Made by a program: the position numbers and the translations under genes. From Pempheris klunzingeri (Eukaryota > Chordata > Actinopteri > Acropomatiformes > Pempheridae), in assembly GCF_042242105.1 (NCBI RefSeq), contig NC_092035.1, forward strand, positions 14,720,977 through 14,784,976: a stretch of DNA of 64,000 nt. The letters are read 5' to 3'. Under the pieces are notes generated by a model, which did not search any database, was not told the origin of the DNA, and worked only from the letters and a program-made list of their open reading frames with translations. This document shows positions 30,872 through 41,798 of this stretch, piece by piece (positions within the stretch are counted from its first letter, which is position 1; every line of letters begins with the position of its first letter).

Positions 30872-31677
30872 AGTACAGTCAAGCAACGCTTTGCCTCTTT
30901 AATGACAATATCTTCCACATGCTAACCTGCTGATTGTTTATTAACATGATTTGGCATCGTCTCTGATCATTTAACAGCAATCTTGTCCTAACATACTTCT
31001 TTAACTTTTTTTTCACAGCACATGTCCAACAGATTGATTCTTTCACTTCCTCACTTTTAATTTATCATTAGTTTTGAAAATCTTTCCCTCGTGCTTCTGT
31101 TACCTTCACACTTAAGGCTCTCCTGTCGTCCTCCCGGACTCTTCTGGGCTGTGAACACTCTTCTTTTTGACTCTGCTGTCAGAGCCGGTCCAGAAGTTGG
31201 CTTTACCACCTCATTTCTTTCCCTGTCTTCAGAGGTCTTTTCTGCTCCTACACCTTGCGGCACTGATGACCTATTTTGGTTAACTGTGAGGTATTGTTCT
31301 CTCTCAGCTCTCATGGACCTTTCCTCTCCTGCCTCAGCAGTTGCATTTTGAGGTGTGTCAGTGATGCAAGGTTCAGTGCTGCTGTACTTGTTGCTTTGAC
31401 TTTCTGAGATTGCATCCTCAGACTTCTCATTTGCTATTGTGTTGCAGGTTAGGCCTGCACCACTCTTCTCTCTGTGATGACAAATATATCTCTTTTTCAG
31501 GTGATAGTTTTGGCTCACAGTGTCCTTTGTTGTTTCCGAGTCATGCTGCTTCCCCTGGTGTTTGAAGTGACCCTTTCCATTACTCTCACAGGTGCAACAT
31601 TCACACATTTCATTTCCATCCCCAAAAAAGCTATCACCATAGTAATATGTCAACTCCTCCCCAGGTGAGATTGGTCG

Positions 31678-33127
31678 TGTGGCGAGCGGAGGGTCAGGAA
31701 AATAAAGAAATAGTCGTTCTTACTCTATTTAACAAATCAAGTTGCCAGACAACGCCACTTTGGGATCTCAGCCCAAAGAACTGAATGATGCACCTTTAAA
31801 GGCGCACAGGTCCGTTCACTCAAATAGCAAGTGTTCCAATCTCAAACAAAATAAGTTTTATGAACAGAATTTGATTAAAATGATATAAAAACACACCATT
31901 CACACGGGGATTAAACTAAGGGACTAAATTAAAGCTGAGGATACCGGTGCACGAGTTGATGGAGCGGTGAATCCCAACAAAAACAAAAAAAAGAGAAGAC
32001 ACCCAGCTGTGACAGTCACACACACACACGTGAAGGATACCCGAATCCCAGGGAGCACAGCACACAAAAGGGGATCCCACCACCAGACCACCGGACCTCA
32101 GCAACTAAAACAAAAGGAACACACACACACACACACACACACACAGGTTAGTGGGGTTACAATAATCCAACAGAACAAACAATATACAAAAACTTGGAAA
32201 CAAATAAATGGCAGCAGAAATCAATTAAACTAAACAAAACTACCAGTTGCCAAATATAAATTACTCAAAATACAAAGAAAAATAAACAAGGTAAGAAACA
32301 AGAAAAACTCTGCCCAAATGAAATATCTAAACAAATAAATCTAAATACAAAAATAATCAATACAACAAATCAAGACAACGGAGCAGGGCAATGAAAACAA
32401 AAATGCAACCCACACTCCCAACAAACAGACTTTAAAAAGGGCTCCAATCAAGCCAGTCAATTAATAACAGTCAGCACACCAGAGTACCACGCAATACTTG
32501 CGAGTGATGTAAGCCAGGGGAAAAGCAATTGTCTTAAGAAGGCAGGTCCACAGCTGGTGAAGTAGAACCTCTCCACCAGACGGATGATGGAAATCGACGC
32601 GTTATAGCGGACACGCCGAGGAAACTCACTGACGCCGATCTCCACAAAGCAGCAGCGATCCACACAACGCAGCAACGATCCACACAACGCAGCAGCAATC
32701 CACACAACGCAGCAGCGATCCACACAAAGCAGGTCCCCACAAAGCAGGTCCCAACAAAGCAGGTCCCAATAAAGCAGCAGCAATCCCCAGCTACGAGCAG
32801 CGCCAACTGTGTAGTCAGCTGCTGACGCCACACACCTGACCGCAAAAATCACCGTGCCGACAGTGAGCAGGGTACACGATCCATAAAAACTCCGGGGCAC
32901 TCGAACCAAGGGCCCTGCAGTACAACACAGCAATTAATAATAACCCACAGGCCTACACAGAAGGTGAGCAGACTAGCCGCCTTACCTGCCCGATATGAGC
33001 GTGGTCGAGCCGGCAGTGACGTAATCCACCCCTTAAATAGCCATGGCGCCATCAGTGGTTGGCTATGGTGCTGCCAATTGGCACCGTCAGAGTAGAATAA
33101 TGGCAGCACAATTTCTATGCTGCTACA
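31678..33127 (-). mobile_element. LTR-type insertion (solo LTR or TRIM-like) inside the SET exon
   Basis: On the minus strand it starts TGTAGCAGCATAG and ends CGCTCGCCACA (TG...CA). It is flanked by GTCG at 31674-31677 and 33128-33131. No coding domain is visible. The interior has a TATA-like CTATTTAAGG on the minus strand near 33040, a (CA)n run at 32120-32145 and a minisatellite at 32640-32775. A 1450-bp solo LTR fits best. An alternative is a short 5' LTR ending near 32808, followed by TTGGCGCTGC as primer site. Confidence 0.7.
32636..32775. repeat. ~19-21 bp minisatellite
   Basis: Units such as GCAGCAGCGATCCACACAAC and CAAAGCAGGTCCC repeat about seven times within the LTR-type insertion. 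Confidence 0.8.
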
Positions 33128-33739
33128 GTCGAATCACTTCAATATAAGCAATATTCTTCTCACCAGGATGGAGCTTGCAGTTTGGGTTGCAGTCATGGTT
33201 AATAAAAACTGCAGGCCCAAGGAACAGCTGACTGCAGCGTTGGCGTTTGGAATACATCACACTGAAGTCATTGACACCTGCCCTCAGCATCTGGCTGTCA
33301 GCGGGACTCAAGTTTGCTGTGCAGGCCAGCAAGAACTCCAGATGCTGTCCTGCAAACCAGTGCTTTGTTGAAGTTACCTTTGCTCCATTGATCTTTAAAG
33401 AGTACCTGTCACAGGACTCTATCTTGACACCGTCCAACGCGAAGGCACTGAGATAGCAATACACATGTTGCCGTAGTAGCTCCTGACGATGGCCAGAGAT
33501 TGAAAGTAGTTACCAGCCAGTTCGCCCACTGTCAGGGCCTCAAATGTTGCATTGAAATCACAAATAAGCTGAAATTGCATCAGGGTATTTTTGAGATGAT
33601 CCCAACATGGTAACACTGGTGGAGGACTAATGTTCATTTTATGGGTGCTGAAGCCCAGCAGTGGGTCCAGCACCAAACCGGTGGCAAGGTCATCAGTCTC
33701 ACATAGTTCCTTAACAATCAATCTGTTCCATCTGTCCAT

Positions 33740-34192
33740 TGCGTCTTACCAATGGGAGGTACTAGGAGTCCGCGTGTCACTTATGGAATTTGTCTGGTTG
33801 TTGGTGATATTCAATACTGAATTACAGAGGCAGAAACATTGAACGATGACAAATTAGTCTGAAACGTATGTATTAGTAGTTATATTGTAACATTTTCTTG
33901 TCCAACACAAACTCAATTAAATTTGTGTTTTTCAACATTAAAAAGTGCATAAAAACACTGGTAATTGTGACATAGGGATGTTATACTGCAATAACACCAG
34001 TGGTGAAACAAGTTTCAATATGTTTTCTAGAAGAAAAATCATGAAATTACTCACCATGTGCTTCTTACTGCTGCTGCTGGTGAGTCACTTCCTACTTCCT
34101 GTTTACACAGGAAATACAGGTTTTCATCTATATGCAAGAGCTAATCTATAGATTGAATTCTGGAAGGTAATTACATTTCAGATTAAATCTAA

Positions 34193-34224
<32 letters not shown>

Positions 34225-34282
34225 CTCTACTTCCTGTATAGAAAGGAAATCCAGCTTTTCATCCATGTTCAATGGATGAAAA
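33740..34282. other. Unassigned spacer with poly-A run
   Basis: (A)n at about 34199-34224. A segment around CTACTTCCTGT...GGTTTTCATC appears twice (34090 and 34231), suggesting a local duplication. Confidence 0.4.
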
Positions 34283-34373
34283 GTGCATAGAGGACTGCAG
34301 ACACCACCACAGTGTCATAAATCTTACAGAATGTACACAGCTGTATAGTTTACATTTACAAAGTGAGCTATTG

Positions 34374-36514
34374 CACTGTCAGCCCGGATAAGTAGAGTTT
34401 ACTTAAAAAATTTGAGGCAAGTGATTGCACTTAAATTATTTGATTATAGGTTTAACTTTAATGCTAAAAGTATTGGACTTAAATTATTAAGTAGAAAGGA
34501 CTAAAAGACAAGTTATTTGTACTTGAAATGCTGAGTTGAATGGTTGGATAGTGGGGTTGATTTTACAACAGATTTAAAGGTAAACTGACTAATTTTCTTA
34601 ATTGCAATCAGATTAATTCATCATTGATTAAACAACTTTTTTTAAGTTAATCAAACTCAAAATCCTATCTCTAACCAAAATAGTTATTTGTGTTAATAAA
34701 AAACATTTAATAAACACAAAATGCAGGGATTTAAATGAACAATTTTGTTTAACATTGCCAAATAAAAAGTAGCTATGTAGCAATAGGCCAAAAAAACATT
34801 ACATGAAAAAGTTTTGTGGTGCTTGCTCTTGCACAGAGTAGAACAAAGCTTTTACAACCTCTGTAGATGTAAGATATCTCAATTTAAAACATTTTTGTAT
34901 TTTGAACATCAGTTGCAACTCCTAATATTCTTAAGGAGAACAAGAAAGGAAGAACAGAGTTTAACCTCTGACAAGACAATGAACAATTATCTAAACAAAT
35001 GCTTATAGTGCAAGATGTGGTAATGCTAGTGTTGTCCATCACATGAAAAGGACCCTCTGTCAACAGCATTAAAGGACGTACATTCTTTGTGCACCTTTTA
35101 AGGTCTTATGCTTGCTGCTCACCAGTCAGCATGAACTCTTTTATGAAAATAAAACATGTTTCTATTATATTGTTGAACTACAACATAGACATATAAATCT
35201 AGCTTGAACTAAAACTTGCACTTTACGTACACAATGAACACTCTGGTGCTATGATCAATCTTACAGGGCAAGTGCATTCTTTAGAGTCTGAAGTTTGTGT
35301 GGTAGCACACTTGACCCAGGTTTAGCATCACTTGCTGAATGAAGGTGAGTGTATTCTTCATACACTTTGGATACTCCAAATGGAGGGCATATGTTAGGCC
35401 AAACAAAACACACATCGCCTGAGGTAGGTTGATGAGGTCATCGATCACAAGGCTGCCCTCTATGATGACCCCTGCTCTGCTTGGGTTCAGCAGCGATGGG
35501 TTTTGGGCACCACTTTCTTCAGAGCAGAGGATACCCACCGGAACATTCAACACGTCTCTGTCATGAAGGTCTTACAAAATTTGAGTAACAAGAGAAACAA
35601 AGATATTCATGCCAGTTATAATTTTTTTGAAAATAGTTATACAGTTAGTTGACCTTAAAGCACTGCAGAAAAATCAAATCTTCAATAAACTTTTAGTTGT
35701 GGGGACACAATAGCAAAGGAAACAACAGTTTTCATACTCTATACTTTTCATACTTTTTCATACTCCATACTCCATTCATACTAACCCTATTTCCAAAGCA
35801 TTTAGGACTGATGTTCAAAATATCTACCTTTTGAATAAAATTAGAAACTTTGCTTGTTGGGAAGTGTGTAACCTCTAGGGCCCAAAAAAGGAAAATGATT
35901 TGTTTTTACTGTCAACTACCTTGACCAAATAACGTGACAATATTTTGAGGTTACACGACAGGATGTGTATGTACCACAATTAACAGAAATTAAATTAAAT
36001 TTTAGGCTTCAGTGACAACATTTAAATATACAAGAGAAAACAACTCACCAAATTCCAGAATGTGAAGAAAAGAGAATCGTCTTAAACACTGTCAACCGTA
36101 AGATTTTCCAGCCCTCTGTGCACAGCAAATAAATTGCTTAATCCAGAGAATTTTCAAATTACTTAATTTCTATTAAGTAAGGGAAAGCTGTGTAAAAACA
36201 AGAAAATGGCAGATTCTCCCTCAAACAAGTCCAGACTAATTTAGAGGTAACCAGCCAATCAGATTCACACCTCACTTCAGTTGTTTCTAAACTTCAGTTT
36301 CAAGTTGATTAAACTAAACATTTTTAGTGAACCCTGTATTTGGGTTAAAAATTGATATTATAAATTTTCATAACTCAGAACTTTGAGTGCACTCTGCCAT
36401 CACATTCTAATAGTAAACTTCACTAAAATAGTTTGAGTAATCCAACAAAACTTGTTTTTTAAATTAAACCTTACTTAGAAAATTTGCTTATAAACAATTT
36501 CTGGGTTAACAGTG
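34374..36514 (-). mobile_element. CACTG-ended EnSpm-like transposon
   Basis: The left end is CACTGTCAGCCCGGAT. The right end in reverse complement is CACTGTTAACCCAGAA. The outer flanks (AAGTGAGCTA and TAATAGTGATAAGAC) are adjacent in the paralogous repeat at 17028-17060, so 34374-36514 is an insertion. CACTG termini are usual for animal EnSpm/CACTA. It contains a terminal exon at 35281-35567 and no transposase, so it is internally deleted. Confidence 0.7.
35281..35567 (-). CDS. Terminal exon of a multicopy fish transposon-associated protein
   Basis: An acceptor TTTTGTAAG precedes a frame ending with a stop at 35281-35283. The reading includes DVLNVPVGILCSEES, VIIEGSLVIDDLINLPQ and LFGLTYALHLEYPKCM, then TFIQQVMLNLGQ. 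I recognise this C-terminal region from many unnamed fish predicted proteins. A related ending is at 57302-57520. Its location inside a CACTG-ended element suggests it is a transposon gene rather than a host gene. No function is assigned. Confidence 0.55.
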
Positions 36515-37418
36515 TGGTTATAATAGTGATAAGACGGTGATAGTCTCTGCCGTTAGGAGGTGCTGGGTGCTGCGGTGTTGTGCAGGGTGGGTGCCTCGGC
36601 CTGCTGCTGAAGGAGCTGCCGAGTCCTCCTCTCATCCACGTCCTGTATGAGTCCAGGGAGCAGTCCAGGAGAGAGGTGGCCCTCCTGACCAGTCTGTTCA
36701 GTCTCTTTCTGTGCAGTCTGTTCAATGTCCCTCTCATTGCTGCAGACGCCACCACAGTGTCATAAATCTTACAGAATGTACACAGCCTGCTGCTGAAGGA
36801 GTTGCTGAGTCCTCCTCTCACCCACCTCCTGTATGGAGTCCAGGGAGCAGTCCAGGAGAGAGGCGGCCGGAGACTGCAGACGCCATCACAGTGTCATAAA
36901 AAGTCCTGAGCAGAGTCCTGCACACTCCAAAGGATCTCAGTCTCCTCAGCAGGTGGACACGACTTTGGCCCACTGTCCAGGGAGCAGTCCAGGAGAGAGG
37001 TCTTCTTGAGATAGCGCTGTTATGAATTGGTGAATAAATAAAGAAAACAATGAGCTACAGATGTCGTTCTGACATATGTGATAAAGCTCTTTGAGAGCTT
37101 TCGGGAACACTTGGCCCCGCGTCCCTAGCCCTTTACGTTGTCACGTTATGGCCGGTCAAAAAGTCAAGCTCGCCACACAACAAGTCTTTTTGGGCCCTGT
37201 TCGGCCATAGAGCCAGCTAGAGACTGGCCACCACTTCTGGCTCAAAGCTGGCATCCCCCTCATGGCCAGTGGTCATTTTTGTGTCAGTGGACCCACAAGA
37301 ACCAGCCCCAGAAGCCCACACTAAATATTCTGGAAGCGTTTTCCATGAGTTCCAAGTTCTCAATTCCAAATTCTCAAATTGCAAATTCCAGCTCTCTGAG
37401 AGCTTCCAACATGACATT

Positions 37419-40051
37419 CAGAATCAAAATCAGAATTACTTTAATAATCCCCACGGGGGAAATTGCTTTTTGTTACACACAGCTCCAAAAGAATAAGAAT
37501 AAGAATACACTTCAAACACAAGTAAAATACAAATATATAAACGTATGAATAAAAAAAAAAAAAATGTATTAAAAATTATTACAAATTATTACACAGAGGT
37601 AAATTACTGCACCAGGTGAGTCCAGAGTCTTATAATAATAATAATAATAATAACAATAATACCACTACTAATAAAAATATATAACATGCACAATCATAGT
37701 AAGGCGCTGTACTATATAATACCAATAATACTACTACCACTACTACTACTACCAACAATAATATATAACAACATGTACACTCAGAATGAGGAGCTGAATC
37801 ATATAATAATAATAATAGTAATAACATACAACAACATGTACACTCAGAGTGAGGAGTTGTGTAGATTAATGGCCACAGGCAGGAATGATTTCCTGTGGTG
37901 CTCTGTAGTGCATCGTGGTACAATTAGTCTGGCACTGAAAGAACTCCTATATCTAACCAGCACTTCATGGAGTGGGTTGGACACATTGTCCAAAATAGCT
38001 CCCACTTTGTGAAGCATTCTCCTCTCTGACACCACCGTCAGAGAGTCGAGCTTCACTCCTACAACGTCACTGGCCCTGCTTATCAGTCTGTTCAGTCTAT
38101 TGACATCCTCTACCCTCAGCCTGCTGCCCCAGCATACCACAGCATAGAAGATAACACTGGCTACCACAGACTCATAGAACATAGTCCTGCAGATGTTGAA
38201 GGACCTCAACCGCCTCAGAAAATAGAGGCGGCTCTGGCCCTTCCTATAAAGGGCATCAGTGTTCATCCCCCAGTCCAGTTTGTTATCAATGTGTACCTCC
38301 AAGTACTTATAATACTCAACAATGTCCACACTGACCCCCTGAATGAAAACAGGGGACACCGGCACCTTGGTCCTCCTCAGATCCACCACCAGTTCCTTTG
38401 TCTTTGTCACATTGAGCTGTAGATGGTTCTGCTCACACCATGTGACAAAGTTGTCCACAACAGCCCTGTACTCAACCTCATCACCCTTACTGATACATCC
38501 AACTACTGCTGAGTCATCAGAAAACTTCTGGAGATGACAGGTCTCTGTGCAGTAGTTGAAGTCTGTGGTGTAGAGGGTGAAGAGGAAAGGAGAGAGGACA
38601 GTCCCCTGTGGGGCCCCGGTGTTGCTGACCACTCTGTCTGACACACAGCGTTTCAGGCGCACATACTGTAGTCTGCCAGTCAGATAGTCCACAACCCAGG
38701 ACACGATGGCGGGGTCCACCTGCATCGCTGACATCTTCTCACCCAGTAGACCTGGGCTGATGGTGTTGAAAGCACTGGAGAAGTAAAAAAACATGACTCT
38801 CACAGTGCTCGCCGTCTTGTCCAGATGAGTGTAGACGCGGTCAAGCGGGTAGATGATGGCATCCTCCACTCCAAGTTGGGGCTGGTAGGCGAACTGTAGG
38901 GGGTCCAAAAATGATTTGACCACGGGCCGGAGCTGCTCCAAGATGAGTCTCTCCAGGGTCTTCATGATGTGGGAGTTCAGCGCCACAGGTCTGTAGTCCT
39001 TAGAGTCACCGGGGCGCAGCTTCTTCGGCACAGGAACTAGGCGGGATGTCTTCCACATCACTGGGACCCTCCGCAGACTCAAACTCATGTTGAAGACATG
39101 CTGAAGAACTCCACAGAGCTGGATGGCACAGGTTTTGAGCACCCTGGGGCTGACACCATCAGGGCCTGCAGCCTTGCCAGAGTGAAGTTTTGACAGCTGT
39201 CTTCTAACATCTTCAGCTGTGATAGTCACTGAAGATGGGGGTGAGGGGGTGGGGATAGAGGTGAGAGAGTGGCCTTCCCTTGAAGATGAGAGGCTGAAAG
39301 GAGGGTGAGGGGGAGAGCGTGGAGTAGGTGTTGTTGGGGGCAGAACAATCAAGGTATTGATGTTAGTGTCTATAGGGAGTGCAGGGGACTGGGCATCAAA
39401 TCTGTTGAAGAACAGATTAAGCTCATTGGCCCATTCCACACTGCCTTCAACTCCACTGTTGCCAGCTGACTTAAAACCAGTGATTGTTCTCATCCCTCTC
39501 CAGACCTCTCTGTTGTTATTATGCTGGACTTTCTGCTCCAACTTCTTCCTGTATTCCTCCTTAGCCTCTCTGATCTTGTACTTCAGGTGTCTCTGTGTGA
39601 TTCTCATTTCCTCCTTGTTGCCAGCCCTGAAATCCCTCTTCTTATCATTCAGGAGGGCCTTAATGTCCTTTGTTACCCACGGCTTGTTGTTTGGGTAACA
39701 GTGAACAGTCTCTACAGGAACAATGGAGTCTACACAGAAGTTGATATAGTCCGTGATGCACTCTGTGAGCCCGTCGATGTCTTCTCCATTTGGCTCACAG
39801 AGTGCCTGCCAGTCTGTGACCTCAAAACATCCCTGCAGTTCCACATACACTTCTTCCGACCATCTCCTCATTGTCTTTACGGTCACAGGCTGTCTTTTTA
39901 CCAGAGGCAAATAAGTGGGACTGAGGTGTATGAGATTGTGGTTAGACCTGCCCAGAGGGGGGAGGGGAGAGGAGCTGTATGCAAAGAAAACTAGCAGGAG
40001 CAATCGTAACAGGCAGCATATACTCAGCACATGCGCACAGGAACACAATAT
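37419..40051 (-). mobile_element. Rex1/L2-like LINE, 5'-truncated, nearly intact RT
   Basis: On the minus strand it starts in the endonuclease and ends in a tail of GATTCTG/GATTTTG-type repeats (plus strand CAGAATCAAAATCAGAATTA at 37419). The flanks GACATT and CTTGCTGATATAAGCCC are joined directly at 16011-16040 in the paralogous satellite, defining the borders. 37500-37860 is 3' UTR rich in (TAA)n. Confidence 0.85.
37844..40048 (-). CDS. LINE ORF2: endonuclease C-terminus plus complete reverse transcriptase
   Basis: An open frame of 734 codons. Residues ~30-55 are the last endonuclease block (LPPLGRSNHNLIHLSP), so most of the endonuclease is missing. A linker of ~230 residues follows (YPNNKPWVTKDIKALL), then RT blocks: SGKAAGPDGVSPRVLKTC, LVPVPKKLRPGDSKDYRPVA, MFFYFSSAFNTI (first Asp replaced by Tyr), GAPQGTVLSPFLFTLYTTDF, the catalytic FSDDSAVVG and NHLQLNVTKTKELVVDL. 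The C-terminal domain has LYFLRRLRSFNIC and VVCWGSRL. The D-to-Y change in the first catalytic block probably abolishes activity even though no stop is present. Confidence 0.88.
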   Translation of the reverse strand: MCSCAHVLSICCLLRLLLLVFFAYSSSPLPPLGRSNHNLIHLSPTYLPLVKRQPVTVKTMRRWSEEVYVELQGCFEVTDWQALCEPNGEDIDGLTECITDYINFCVDSIVPVETVHCYPNNKPWVTKDIKALLNDKKRDFRAGNKEEMRITQRHLKYKIREAKEEYRKKLEQKVQHNNNREVWRGMRTITGFKSAGNSGVEGSVEWANELNLFFNRFDAQSPALPIDTNINTLIVLPPTTPTPRSPPHPPFSLSSSREGHSLTSIPTPSPPSSVTITAEDVRRQLSKLHSGKAAGPDGVSPRVLKTCAIQLCGVLQHVFNMSLSLRRVPVMWKTSRLVPVPKKLRPGDSKDYRPVALNSHIMKTLERLILEQLRPVVKSFLDPLQFAYQPQLGVEDAIIYPLDRVYTHLDKTASTVRVMFFYFSSAFNTISPGLLGEKMSAMQVDPAIVSWVVDYLTGRLQYVRLKRCVSDRVVSNTGAPQGTVLSPFLFTLYTTDFNYCTETCHLQKFSDDSAVVGCISKGDEVEYRAVVDNFVTWCEQNHLQLNVTKTKELVVDLRRTKVPVSPVFIQGVSVDIVEYYKYLEVHIDNKLDWGMNTDALYRKGQSRLYFLRRLRSFNICRTMFYESVVASVIFYAVVCWGSRLRVEDVNRLNRLISRASDVVGVKLDSLTVVSERRMLHKVGAILDNVSNPLHEVLVRYRSSFSARLIVPRCTTEHHRKSFLPVAINLHNSSL

Positions 40052-40192
40052 CTTGCTGATATAAGCCCTTGAAATACTTAATCAGCCTCCTACATCTCAC
40101 TTTCATTGAGATATAAGCCCTTGAAATAATTCCAAATTTTCTTCTGACACATAACAATGGATGTAGATTTGGAACGTTTTTGATACGTTATA

Positions 40193-41798
40193 CACTACTG
40201 TTCAAAAGTTTGGGGTCACCCAGACAATTTTGTGTTTTCCATGAAAAGTCACACTTTAATTTATCAAATGAGTTGCAAAATGAATAGAAAATATAGTCAA
40301 GACATTGACAAGGTTAGAAATAATTATTATTATTTGAAATAATAATTTTCTCCTTCAAACTTTGCTTTCGTCAAAGAATGCTCCATTTGCAGCAATTACA
40401 GCATTGCAGACCTTCGGCATTTTAGCTGTTAATTTGTTGAGGTAATCTGGAGAAATTGCACCCCATACTTCCAGAAGCCCCTCCCACAAGTTGGATTGGC
40501 TTGATGGGCACTTCTTGCGTACCATACGGTCAAGCTGCTCCCACAACAGCTCAATGGGGTTGAGATCTGGTGACTGCGCTGGCCACTCCATTACAGATAG
40601 AATACCAGCTGCCTGCTTCTTCCCTAAATAGTTCTTGCATAATTTGGAGGTGTGCTTTGGGTCATTGTCCTGTTGTAGGATGAAATTGGCTCCAACCAAG
40701 CGCTGTCCACAGGGTATGGCATGGCGTTGCAAAATGGAGTGATAGCCTTCCTTATTCAAAATCCTTTTTACCTTGTACAAATCTCCCACTTTACCAGCAC
40801 CAAAGCAACCCAGACCATCACATTACCTCCACCATGCTTGACAGATGGCGTCAGGCACTCTTCCAGCATTTTTTCAGTTGTTCTGCGTCTCACAAATGTT
40901 CTTCTGTGTGATCCAAACACCTCAAACTTCGATTCGTCTGTCCATAACACTTTTTTCCAATCTTCCTCTGTCCAATGTCTGTGTTGTTTTGCCCATATTA
41001 ATCTTTTCCTTTTATTGGCCAGTCTCAGATATGGCTTTTTCTTTGCCACTCTGCCCTGAAGGCCAGCATCCCGGCGTCGCCTCTTCACTGTAGACGTTGA
41101 CACTGGCGTTTTGCGGGTACTATTTAATGAAGCTGCCAGTTGAGGACCTGTGAGGCGTCTATTTCTCAAACTAGAGACTCTAATGTACTTGTCTTCTTGC
41201 TCAGTTGTGCAGCGGGGCCTCCCACTCCTCTTTCTACTCTGGTTAGAGCCTGTTTGTGCTGTTCTCTGAAGGGAGTAGTACACACCGCTGTAGGAAATCT
41301 TCAGTTCCTTGGCAATTTCTTGCATGGAATAGCCTTCATTTCTAAGAACAAGAATAGACTGTCGAGTTTCACATGAAAGTTCTCTTTTTCTGGCCATTTT
41401 TAGAGTTTAATCGAACCCACAAATGTGATGCTCCAGATACTCAACTAGCTCAAAGGAAGGTCAGTTTTATACCTTCTCTAACCAGCTAAACTGTTTTCAG
41501 CTGTGCTAACATAATTGCACAAGGGTTTTCTAATCATCCATTAGCCTTCTAACGCAATTAGCAAACACAATGTACCATTAGAACACTGGAGTGATGGTTG
41601 CTGGAAATGGGCCTCTATACACCTATGTAGATATTGCATTAAAAACCAGACATTTGCAGCTAGAATAGTCATTTACCACATTAACAATGTATAGAGTGTA
41701 TTTCTGATTAGTTTAATGTTATCTTCATTGAAAAAACAGTGCTTTTCTTTCAAAAATAAGGAAATTTCTAAGTGACCCCAAACTTTTGAACGGTAGTG
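40193..41798 (-). mobile_element. Tc1-like transposon, 1606 bp
   Basis: Termini CACTACTGTTCAAAAGTTTG and its reverse complement, with TA on each side. The paralogous satellite at 16152-16170 reads CGTTATATCTTCTCAATGC with no element, matching GTTA|TA...TA|TCTCCTCAATGC here. Length and ends are full-size for fish Tc1-like elements. Confidence 0.93.
40355..41397 (-). pseudogene. Tc1 transposase with one frameshift
   Basis: 40768-41397 encodes the helix-turn-helix domain (MARKRELSCETRQSILVLR, SGRPRCT hinge) and the first catalytic Asp in VLWTDESKFEVFG. 40355-40789 encodes the second Asp (ILQQDNDPKHTS) and the Glu ([14 protein letters not shown]), a DD34E layout. A single frame change near 40780 (after GGGNVMVWV) separates them. 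Otherwise it looks complete (about 340 residues). Confidence 0.9.

Larger units (their letters stand above)
21610..33739 (-). pseudogene. SET (Suv4-20/KMT5-type) + zinc finger + Crypton-like tyrosine recombinase fusion gene, disrupted
   Basis: Ten exon-like blocks on the minus strand join with mostly matching phases: 31104-33739 (SET), 30516-30562, 30305-30426, 29840-30171, 28865-29050, 26974-27174, 26757-26828, 26131-26303, 22907-23152 and 21610-22127. The SET exon ends in phase 1 after KCE, and the next begins CT-TGT, giving KCEACKLFQHSSG; the zinc-binding pair is thus completed across the junction. This supports one gene rather than two neighbours. The protein would methylate chromatin through SET and carry a recombinase-type DNA-binding fold at its C-terminus. 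Lesions: an LTR insertion in the SET exon, a frame change near 33495, TGA at the end of block 5, two frame changes in block 6, and phase mismatches before blocks 5 and 10. I know no name for it. Confidence 0.6.
31104..33739 (-). pseudogene. Exon 1: Suv4-20/KMT5-type SET domain, split by an LTR insertion
   Basis: 33739 to ~33500 encodes the N-terminal region typical of KMT5B/C (KELCETDDLATGLVLDP, FSTHKMN). Near 33490-33500 the frame changes. 33128-33464 then encodes the SET core, with NDFSVMYS, the FINHDCNPNC cofactor/catalytic motif and EVIR. After the 1450-bp insertion, 31104-31673 resumes with [17 protein letters not shown] and the post-SET zinc motif CECCTCE. A ~180-residue polar linker then runs to a GTAACA donor at 31098-31103. 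KMT5B/C enzymes di- and trimethylate histone H4 Lys20. Removing one GTCG copy and the insertion restores one uninterrupted frame at this point, so the gap is an insertion and not an intron. The start codon is uncertain. Confidence 0.8.

Noticed and set aside
31678..33127. Intron within the SET gene
   Set aside because: No AG acceptor lies near the downstream part, the ends are TG...CA with GTCG duplication, and removing one GTCG copy restores the frame. It is an insertion.
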